Source: Brachypodium distachyon
Taxonomy: Eukaryota; Streptophyta; Magnoliopsida; Poales; Poaceae
Length of the DNA: 64,000 nucleotides
Direction: 5' to 3'
Assembly (NCBI RefSeq): GCF_000005505.3
Contig: NC_016135.3
Coordinates: 15,160,613-15,224,612, forward strand
Shown here: in pieces, positions 55,950 to 64,000 of the stretch
How the letters are laid out: each line of letters opens with the position of its first letter
Position numbering within the stretch: the stretch's first letter is position 1
Notes under the pieces: model-generated
Databases searched by the model: none
Told to the model about the DNA's origin: nothing
The model's input: the letters and a program-made list of their open reading frames with translations, nothing else
Position numbers and translations under genes: made by a program

Positions 55950-56623
55950 CTAGTGCTTCTCTTTCCTTCGGTAAGTCGTAACTTGACTCCTCGTAGTAGT
56001 GCTTTTGAGGTAGGGTTTTTGTGGTATTTTCTCGCTCTCGTTCCCATCACTTCTTCTTTTCCCTCTCTTTTTTCTCGTTAATATCGTGCTTTCCGCTTCT
56101 TCGTCATCTGCAGCGGTCGTCGGATCATGAAAACCTTTGTAGTCATCTTGTGAAGTAACTCCGTCCACTCCAACAATGCTTTTTTTTCCTCTTCTTACTA
56201 CGACACGGCCTTTATTTGCCGGGTCGTCTATGTAGAATACCTGCTTGCATTGTTTAGCAAAGACCCATGGTTCCTCTCTTGCCGGGATTTTTCTCACGTC
56301 AACTTGTTCACGAGGGATCTCAGGAGGTAGCACCATAGTCGTGAACCTGTGAATTTCTTCTTTGTCACCTTTGGTCCATCTTACATGGAACATTGGGATC
56401 TTTGTGATTGAGTACTCCAATTCCCAGATCTTACACGGAACATTGGGATAACGCCGAAAAACGCTTTGGTTTTGCTGTCGTCGTCGTTCGCGGTCTCAGA
56501 AGTCATGACTACACCACTATTTTGATACGTGCTTTTACGGTCCTGAGACGCAGTGTAGAAGTTATAGCCGTTGATCGCATATGATTGCCAAGTAAAGACG
56601 TGGTAAGCAGGTTCCCGTGACAA
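55950..56623 (-). pseudogene. CACTA transposase C-terminal region (DUF4216-like)
   Basis: The frame FTWQSYAINGYNFYTASQDR then STYQNSGVVMT and AFFGVIPMFRV resembles the DUF4216 region that follows TNP2 in plant CACTA transposases. A 41-bp local duplication (ATCTTACA(T/C)GGAACATTGGGAT at about 56388 and 56429) shifts the frame, and the rest continues as PMFHVRWTKGDKEEIHRF, WVFAKQCKQVFYIDDP and a basic tail with KKRGKRR, ending at 55950. Function of this region is not established. Confidence 0.72.
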
Positions 56624-56668
56624 ACATGCAACCGTCTCTTCAAATTCATTGGTCGTCTCCCTGCCGTA

Positions 56669-57580
56669 CTAATTCTTCAGCCACGCTGCGAATGTTTCAT
56701 TGTGCTCCCAAAGGATCCAGACTTCTCCTCTTTTAGGGTTTTCATTTTGCAGTTGTTCCATGTGCATTTCCTGATAAGGCCGGCAGCAATCGATAGTTTG
56801 CAACACAACCAAATGTGCTCTTTCAAAATCAGCTTCCCTTCCTCTTCCATAGACATTAAGGAATGTATGTCCAAGGCCACCTTCGCCTTCGAGCTTACCC
56901 TTGTGCCGTGATTCGGGAACACCTATTGATTTCTGATCGGCCAACCAATCCGTGCAGAACTCGATGCACTCTTCTGCCCTAAAGCCTTCCACGATGCTAC
57001 CTTCCGGACGTGATTTGTTACGAACGTAGCGCTTCAGAACCACGTTGTATCGTTCAGGGTCATACATGTTATGCATGAACGAGGGCCCTAGGGACAAGAT
57101 CTCATCGCATATGTGGATCATTAGATGGACCATGATATCAAAGAATGATGGAGGGAAGAACATCTCGAGTTCGCACAGAATCTGTATCATACTATCCTGC
57201 AGTATCTGGCATCGTCTAACGGTGATTGACTTCTGCGAGATGCTGTCAAAGAAGTCAGAAAGCTTCATGATTGTCTTCCTTACGTGCGGCTCCATGATAA
57301 CTCTGATTGCGATTAGAAGTAACTGAGTGAGTATGACATGGTTGTCGTGAGACTTCATGCAAGATAGCTTGTGACTCTTCATGTCAACTAGATGCTTGAT
57401 GCTCGACGAGTAGTTCGATGGGACTTTAATGCCCTGCGGGCATTGGCACATCCTATGCAACTCGTCTTTGTACAGGTTGTAACATGCAAGATGACACCAT
57501 GTGGTCACCGTAACGAAACCATTCTTGTCGGCTGCGGACACTTAATCTTTGCCCCACAACTCTTTTCTGATAGGCATGAG
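56669..57580 (-). pseudogene. CACTA transposase TNP2 C-terminal part (DUF4218-like)
   Basis: A frame starting before the TAA at about 57541 (DLELMPIRKELWGKD) continues as CQCPQGIKVPSNYSSSIKHL, KSHDNHVILTQLLLIAIR, PHVRKTIMKLSDFFDSISQK and LCELEMFFPPSFFDIMVHLM. RYVRNKSRPEGSIVEGFRAE and a C-terminal part ending ETFAAWLKN at 56669 follow. This is the part of plant TNP2 transposases called DUF4218. It is separated from the TNP2 core by the LTR fragment at 57645-59021. Confidence 0.8.
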
Positions 57581-57644
57581 TTCCAGGTCCTTCCGTGCAT
57601 TGGGTCACGAAACCATTCTTGCCGGCTTCCGTACTACCACAGCT

Positions 57645-59021
57645 TTGGACAAGGCAAGTTTCACTTTGATCATCACCCAAATATTTTTACTATGCACTAG
57701 TTGCTTTATTAGTTGCATTAGGAATATTATTTGTATCTCTATGCTAGCTACAAATCCCAGGTAGTATAGTTTTACCCTTGCCATTACCATGCTACCAATT
57801 TGTCATCGATTGTAGTTGAATGCTAAGCTATGGTTGTATTGTGGGAGAATCATTACATCATGATAATGTTATGTTTATGGAGAAATGAAATGTTTTATTA
57901 GAGTATGGCAAAACAATTAATTTAATGAACCATCCTGGGTGGACGGATTTGAGCTTTTAGATGTTATGCGACGTCAGGTTAATTTCTATGGGACCATTTC
58001 TATGAGTCGTCTCTCCGTGGATTCGGGAGCGCCTGCGTCGCAAATGTGGAATGCCACCCGGGGTATCCAAAGACTGGACTAGTTTCCTATTTAGTAACTT
58101 CCAGTACAACCACATACTAAATGGGCTCTGGCTTGATCGAGTAAGTTGTATGAACCCAGATCCGAGGGATTGTGATGATGTAGCATGTGTAGGTGGGAGA
58201 GCGGGTCCCTCAGGCGGTTTGGTGAATTACTTCTGAAAGTCATGTAATCGATGCCGTTGCTACTCTACCCTGAGGACAGCAAGGGATTAACACGTCGATT
58301 TCTTGTGGGGAATGTGTACAACCTCTGCAGAGTGTCAAACTAAGTACTTAGCCGTGTCCCCGGTCATGGACCATTATGAGCAACTGGATAGTGGAGCTGT
58401 AAGGATAGTCTCACTCATTCCGATTTCATAATAAAACTTAATGGTTTGAACTTGGGATAGGAGCACTCGTTGATGTCTATCTGGTGTCCTTAGTATAAAA
58501 GGAGCATGGGTGTCTACCCCATATCCAATAGTGACAAAACTATTTTGCTTAAAATGATAGGATGAAACAAAGATGCTTTTATGCAAATAGCCTGAACTCC
58601 ACCTTGTCAGATTATGCATGTGCTTGGTAGGTTCTAATATAACAGCTAGTGATCTTGCTAATACATTCAATGTATTGACCCTAGTGGCTGCATCGTTTGA
58701 TGATGTAGGAAGCTCTGACGAAGAGTGAGGGTACGTATTTGCCTTGGGGTTACGGGCCTACATTCCAACATGCTCTCACCGTGGTGTTGATGTAGCCCTT
58801 GTATCTTTCGCTTTCCGTTGTTGAACTTTTGTTTTAATTCGAGCTAACCCAAGTGGTTATGCCATTTTGTAAGTATTCTTAAAGTCTGGATATTGCGTTG
58901 TAATACTTGAGACCTTTGTTCTATGATATTACATCTTGAAACTGTGTGTGCTAGTGAGTCAATTCAGGGACTAGCACTAAAAGCACAGAGATCGAACCCT
59001 TGTAGGGGGGCGGTCGCTTCA
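57645..59021 (+). repeat. Family-B LTR fragment inside the CACTA transposase
   Basis: It matches about 5125-6549 of the B1 LTR, including GGCAAGTT.CACTTTGA, the AGGACAGCAAGGGATTAAC segment and the end GATCGAACCC...GGTCGCTTCA at 59021. The first 1.9 kb of the LTR is missing. CACTA transposase resumes immediately on both sides. It is more diverged from B1 than B2 and B3 are, so it may belong to a related subfamily. Confidence 0.85.
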
Positions 59022-60681
59022 GGAATGTTCATCAGCAACCCCAGCACGCTGTCGCATACATTTTTCTCTACGTGCATGACATCTATGATGTGGCGGCATT
59101 CTAAATGTGCCCAGTACTCTAGGTCCCAGAATACGGACCTCTTTTTCCACACGACGTCTTCAGGTTCCTTATATTTCTTTGCAGCAATCTTTCCGGGGAC
59201 AACTTCAAGATCGTTCACAATTTTGAGGATTTGCATACCAGACTTCTCCTTCGGCGTTGTGCCGTGCTCCGTCTTCCCATTGAATCTTTCCTTGTCATCC
59301 CTCCAAGGGTCTTTAGCATCCAACCACTTTCGGTGGCCCATGTAAACAGTTTTAGATGAAGCGGGCAACATCTCCAATGTCGTGTTTTCTCCGCACTTTG
59401 TACACGCCTTGTAGCCATGTGTCACCATGCATGAAGCATTTCCATTTGCGAGGTAGTCATGCACGCAGGTCAAAAGCGCTTCTCTCATCGTGAAGTACTC
59501 CCTCCTGTTTGCGTCCCAAACCACTCTGCCAGGGTTCTAAAGCTGCTTCAGCTCATCCTTCACTAGTTGCAGATACACATTTAGGTCAGCTCCCGGATGC
59601 TTGGGACCCTGTATGAGCATGCACATGTGGATTTACTTTCTCTTCATGATTAACCATGGAGGAAGGTTGTAGACAAACAAGATCACTGGCCATGTGTTGT
59701 GCTTGTTGTTCATGTTTCCGAAAAGATTTATCCCGTCAGTACTGAGACCGAGTCTCAGGTTTCTGGGCTCTGCTCTGAAATCTGGAAATGCCATGTCGAA
59801 GTTCCTCCCCTGAGTCCCATCGGCAGGGTGTCTTAGGACCCCAGCTTCCTCCACATGGTAGTGTCCGTCAGATCGTGATGGACGAGATACCTCGCGTCCT
59901 TAACGTTCTGCATCCAATGCTCAACTCGGCCACCTGCCGTAAGATACCAGAAAGTCTTTGCCGGCCTGCCCTTCGTCACTTCTTCCCCATCGTCTTCGCC
60001 AGCTCTGGCGTTTTTCTTCTTGTATCTCGATGCACCGCATATGTGGCATCTCTCATGGTTCTCGTACTTTCCAATGTATACCTTGCAGTCGTTTGGACAT
60101 GAATGATGTTTCACGCAATCTAATCCAAGCGGGCATGTAATCTTCTTCGCCTCGTATGTGCTCTTGGGCAACTTGTTTGGCTGTGGAAAAACCGAAGCAA
60201 GGTAACTCAAAAAGTCAGTGAAGCCCTTGTCTGACCAGCATGATGCTGCCTTCAGCCTCAAAAATTCGAGCGTTACTTCGAGCACGTTGTTTTCTTCGCC
60301 ACCTCCATCATACAAGGGTGTGTTTGCGTCCTCCAACAATTTTTTGAACTGATCAGACTCTGCCTCATCTTCGGGGTCCTCCAGCTGGTCCCGTAGGTAC
60401 GGGTCATCTAACATTTCGGCAATCCTGCCACATGGAGCTCCTTCACCTTCCACATTAGCCTCCTCATCGACCCTTGTTTCTTCCTCGGAATCATTCACCA
60501 GATCATACCACAGCACATCATCATCTTCGCTGCCGCTATCGACATCAACCGCATCCTCCCCGTGACAAGTCCAGCAAGAATAACCTTCCACAAAACCAGA
60601 TGCCAGTACGTGCATCTGAACATCTTCAGGCTTCATCATGCATGTGTTTCCACATTTGCGACATGGACAACACATCATCAC
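59022..60681 (-). pseudogene. CACTA transposase TNP2 (N-terminal and core)
   Basis: From 60681: CPCRKCGNTCMMKPEDVQMH (Cys/His transposase-associated domain), an acidic stretch, then FLRLKAASCWSDKGFTDFL and the zinc-like HHSCPNDCKVYIGKYENHER then CHICGASRYKKK. The frame shifts near 59850 into FPDFRAEPRNLRLGLSTDGI then NLFGNMNNKHNTWPVIL and NLPPWLIMKRK. After a TAA (59633) and a TAG (near 59537) it continues as MLIQGPKHPGADLNVYLQL, YKACTKCGENTTLE and CRHIIDVMHVEKNVCDSVLG, cut by the LTR fragment. TNP2 (TnpD-like) transposases cut at the element ends; this one is dead. Acidic residues in STDGINLFG and DVMHVEKN fit the family. Confidence 0.85.
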
Positions 60682-60689
60682 AAGTCCTT

Positions 60690-61340
60690 TTCATTCCATA
60701 TCACCTTTCGTGACTCTAAAAAAGACGGTCCATTCGGTTATCCATCGAGCATTGATTCTTTCCGTGGCGTACATCCAAGAACGGTCTTTCGATCTACAAC
60801 ACAATACACAAGAAAACACAAAGCAAAATAGTTAGCCTAATCATTGACAAGGGATTAAGGTGTTAATTAACCGGGGCTAACTAAAAATTTGAAATTAGAC
60901 AATGGGAGAGAAATTAGAGGCCGGCGAGAAAGATCAGGAGGGAAAGAGAGCTCGCAAGGGAGAGGGAAGCTCCGGGCGACGAGGAGGAGGTCGCATTTTG
61001 GCCGGTGGCCGAAGATCAAAAATTTGAAATTGAGCAACTTCGGAGAGAAATTGGAGGCTGGCGAGATAGATCGGGAGGGAGAGAGAGCTCGCAAGGGAGA
61101 AGGAACCTTCGGGCTCAAAGATTGGAGCTCGCCGGCCGCCGGAGCTCCAAAAATGGAGCTCGCCGGAGATGGGCCGCCGCCGGCCGGGGGAGAGAGGAGG
61201 AAGGGATAGGGGGGAGGAGGGGCTACCTGGGCTCGCCGGCAGCCATGGCGGGCGATTTGGGCAAGGCTTCACCATCGCCGGGGAAGAAGAGCCGCAGCTG
61301 GTCCGTTATGACGTGCAGCGCGACCAGCTGCGACTCTGTT
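60690..61340 (-). other. Leader region of the TNP2 gene
   Basis: AT-rich sequence (60690-60890) is followed rightward by a purine-rich, CTCGCCGG-containing stretch with an internal direct repeat: AGAAATT.GAGGC.GGCGAGA..GATC.GGAGGGA at about 60910 and 61046, 135 bp apart. It lies between the TATA-like TATTTAAA (61346-61353) and the first TNP2 codons. ORFs on both strands are compositional. Confidence 0.5.
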
Positions 61341-61345
61341 CTGCG

Positions 61346-61353
61346 TATTTAAA
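61346..61353 (-). promoter_or_regulatory. TATA-like box at the right end of the CACTA
   Basis: TATTTAAA (TTTAAATA on the minus strand) lies between the right subterminal repeats and the leader of the TNP2 gene, where the En/Spm promoter lies in well-studied elements. Sequence and position only. Confidence 0.45.
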
Positions 61354-61359
61354 CCGCGA

Positions 61360-61735
61360 CCCTCATCAGTGGCGGTCGGGACTCGGGCGACCGTTACAGA
61401 TAATAGGGGTTACATCAGTAACGGTCGCTTTAACTTGGCCCGTTACTGATGTATCACTCATCAGTAACGGTTGGGCCAGAGCGACCGTTATTGATATGTA
61501 TCACACATCAGTAGCGGTCACGTTAGGGCGACCGTTATTGATGCATGGTTCATCGGTAACGGTCGACATCAGTGGTGGTCACCTCGCGCAACCGCCACTG
61601 ATGTATGGCTGGACGAGGACGGGCAGACCCTGCTCTGTTCATCAGTAACGGTCGCGGCTCTAACTGACACTGATGTTGTTCATCAGTAACGGTCATGCCG
61701 GACCCGTTACTGATGTGCCGTGAGATATAGACCGT
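61360..61735. repeat. CACTA right subterminal repeats
   Basis: About fifteen copies of CATCAGTAACGGTCG-type motifs alternate with the reverse complement GACCGTTACTGATG, some as GGTGGTC/ACCGCCAC variants. The cluster is denser and longer than the left one. The outermost bases (CCGTTACTATAAAACGG near 61730-61747) may hold a decayed terminal repeat. Confidence 0.85.
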
Positions 61736-61750
61736 TACTATAAAACGGCC

Positions 61751-63818
61751 GGCACGCGCGTGTGTATATATATATCCCGGGCGCGTCTATACACATCGTC
61801 TCCGGGCGGAGCGCCGGCCATCGTAGTTATTGCCGACTCGTTGTTGTTAGAACTTAACAAGAAAAAAGCCCACTGTAACCTGTTTGGAGTAGATTCGGTT
61901 CCGCTTTTAAGCAGCCTACTACGTGCATGAAAGACGTGGCAGCCATGTCTCTTCGTCAAAACAAAACAAAAACGTAGCAGCCATGTTTCCTAGTCAAACG
62001 AAAAAAAGGCGTGGCAGCTATGTGCCCATGTTACAGGTTTCCAACGTAACGTGTGTTTGTACCTGAACGTGTTTGAGGGGAGAACGTGAACGATTCCATG
62101 CCGTTTGATCTCAAATCTAACGGCCAGAATAATTTTGATGATGTGGATCAACGTGGAGCCTCCCGTCGATATCCCTCATATTGCTTTTAGTATATAATAG
62201 ATGATCATTAGATTAAACTTAAACATGTACTGGCCATCAATAGAGGAGATGGAGGAGGATGCCATTGTTGTGGAGTCGGTGCAGAGTTGAAGCAGTGGCG
62301 ATGCCATAGAGGTAGTAGAGAAAGTAGTCGTACGGCGTGGGTAACGGCGTCCCTCCGGTCTGTATCAGCACTGGCCGATCACGGGAGAGGACGTCGTGTG
62401 GTTCTCAGCCTTCTCGAGCACTCCAACGCCTTCTAAATCGGTAGGGTGAACTTGTTTTGTTGCGATTAGACGAGATCTCACGAGAACCTGGTCATCGTAA
62501 GAGTGCCGGCTAATTCCCTTTTATATGGACTGTGTGACGAGGAGCCAAAACTATGAGTTGGTTATCTCCCCCGATCAGGACGCGATCCGTTCGGGATAAG
62601 GATCACGAACGTTGGTTCGTGGGACTTCTCCTGTGCGTTTGGTTCGGTCAAAGCCGAGATCAACCCACAGTTGTCTACCGTGTCTTCCTGTGTCACCGTC
62701 AGCCGCGTCGGACGGACAGTCACTGACTGCTGGGCTGCTGGCTGAAGGGGTGCGCGCGCGCGCGCGCATGGCTGCCGTGAGTCACCGTGACGCCGACCGA
62801 TCACCGCGATCAGCAAAAATCGCTCTCCCTCTGGGAATCGATCGATGTTGCATGCCGCCGCGCGCTTTCTTGACGCGGCCGTGCACCAGGAAAGTTGGGC
62901 GCGGTCGATGGATGCATGCTGCTGGCGACGCGCGCGCACTTGAGGCCAGGCGCGGCCGCACGAATTAGCTCGCGCGGGCAGTCGCCGTACGTTCGTACGT
63001 CCGCGGTGCCGACTGCCGAGGCCGATGTGGTACGTAACGTCAGTGCGTTTTCTGGTGGACTTGGAGCTGTGCGGCTGTCCTCGTACGTCCAAAGCCTAGC
63101 GCGATATCGATCGAGCGGGCTAGCCTAGCTAGGCCCTAGGACCAGGCGCCTTAGCCAAACCGGTTTCACTCCGTACTGGAGTAGTAATTCGCTTGTACAG
63201 GGTTTGCTCGGTTCACTGTTCACATATATCCGTGAGTGTGCGTCAAACATTTTTGGCAAGTTCTGTTGTTGTACTAGACTTCCGATTGGTTTGGCTGAGC
63301 AGGTTCCGGTAAAGTTCGCGCGCGTGTGTTCAGGCAGCAGCGAGTTCTGTTGTTGTTTCCGTCGCCTACGTCGACGTGCAGCTGTGCAAAGCTTTCGTCT
63401 CGGGTTTCTATAAACAAAGGCCTAAAATGGCAACGAGCGCCAGTCATCAATCGCTACCAAAAAAACGCCGAATCGACCGTGCCGCTGAACACGATCTCAC
63501 TGTTTAGGAACAGTGACTGATCGTTGTCACTTACCTACATTATGTACGACGGGCAGAGAAGAGTCTGGTCAAAACCTTTTCATGTTTGTCAAGGCCTCGA
63601 GAAAACAGCGCCATAGCCGCGTATGAACCCAGCCGGTACGCATGCATTAATTGCGATGTGACTGTACGCTGCTCATATCCTGTGATTCTAACCCTTGCCA
63701 CGCTAGGCCCGATTGTATGCAGCGGTACGACTTGAAAACGTAACAATCGTTTGCCCGGGAAGAGCCTTTCTAAAAATGTTCAGAAATGAGCTTTTCTATC
63801 TCTTTATGAAAAGATGTT
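61751..63818. other. Low-copy stretch, nothing recognised
   Basis: It includes a (GC)n run at about 62752-62767, a (TA)n run near 61764, and ORFs up to 176 codons without conserved features or domain signs, which follow from GC-rich composition. No repeat of this window recurs here. It could contain promoter DNA of a gene outside the window; nothing in the sequence proves it. Confidence 0.5.
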
Positions 63819-64000
63819 TGTCGCATCAGTGATGCTCGGGGTGCCACCGTTGCACGACGCGTGGGTCGTTCCGCTGGGTTCCCGGAAGGATCTCATCCTG
63901 GGCGGCAGCAGGCTGTCCGGCAAGTAACCAGTCCGGCAGGGCTAGCGGGGCTTCGAGAAATAATCCTGCCTGCACACCTCCCGAGAAGGTACTTGTCGGG
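63819..64000 (+). repeat. Start of a family-C LTR
   Basis: TGTCGCATCAGTGATGCTCG leads into GTTGCACGACGCGTGGGTCG and GGCTAGCGGGGCTTCG, matching the first 180 bp or so of the LTRs at 31509 and 42194. ATGTT precedes it. The LTR runs out of the window, so solo or full-length status is unknown. Confidence 0.85.

Larger units (their letters stand above)
50381..61750 (-). mobile_element. CACTA (En/Spm) DNA transposon, degenerate
   Basis: The left edge begins CACTGATAGACGAAATC. The right edge, near 61750, is unclear and no 3-bp TSD is seen. Subterminal repeats of (C)ATCAGTAACGGTCG in both orientations crowd both ends (50395-50660 and 61360-61735). All coding regions are on the minus strand: from the right, TNP2 transposase with DUF4218 and DUF4216 regions (60681-55950), then Transposase_24-like and linker ORFs (54284-52057), then a Ulp1-like protease remnant (51974-50903). 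A family-B LTR fragment is inserted at 57645-59021. Many stops show it is not active. Confidence 0.85.

Noticed and set aside
62562..63092. 176-codon minus-strand ORF
   Set aside because: GC-rich composition effect with Arg-rich random sequence, overlapped by plus-strand ORFs; no domain recognised.

Overview
The window looks like intergenic, repeat-dense nuclear DNA from a grass (Poaceae). The evidence is nested Gypsy LTR retrotransposons of grass type, a large CACTA (En/Spm) transposon with grass-type transposase ORFs, a Stowaway-like MITE and a Copia LTR fragment. I recognise no host protein-coding gene, rRNA, tRNA or CRISPR. Species cannot be named from the sequence alone. Family names below (Tat, Tekay/Del) rest on recalled domain signatures, not on a search.

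Layout. 1-3259: 3' half (RNase H tail, integrase, 3' repeats) of a minus-strand Tat-type Gypsy element (family 'C', copy A). 3260-8668: a plus-strand Tekay/Del-like element (family 'B', copy B1) with a 3.29-kb LTR, initiator-Met PBS, an extra ORF and a gag start. 8669-11333: minus-strand family-C gag, PBS and 5' LTR (copy F), plausibly the other half of A. 11334-18484: a minus-strand family-B start (B2) whose LTR holds a solo LTR of the same family (B3, 12879-16193, TSD ACTAG). 18485-18821: a family-C LTR stub. 18822-22365: a plus-strand Tat derivative (E) with gag-protease, no RT or integrase, and two copies of an antisense 3' module. 22366-46287: a large minus-strand Tat element (D) with both LTRs, gag, RNase H and integrase, and a seven-exon antisense gene. 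Inside D sit a family-C solo LTR (25109-26115, TSD CATTT, in an intron) and a near-complete family-C element (31509-43123). 46288-50380: low-copy sequence with a tandemly duplicated Copia-LTR unit and a MITE. 50381 to about 61750: a degenerate CACTA transposon read on the minus strand, with TNP2 transposase, DUF4218 and DUF4216 regions, a Transposase_24-like ORF, a Ulp1-like protease remnant, and an inserted family-B LTR fragment. 61751-63818: nothing recognised. 63819 to the end: start of another family-C LTR.

How the parts relate. Nearly every coding region is a transposon pseudogene. Many stops are explained by C-to-T change (CAG to TAG, CGA to TGA, TGG to TAG), as expected of old methylated repeats. 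Most notable are the antisense genes in the Tat 3' regions with their own TATA boxes and introns, the extra ORF ahead of gag in family B, and the CACTA element with a second internal promoter-like module and a protease whose catalytic residues can still be read. I see no convincing wholly new system.
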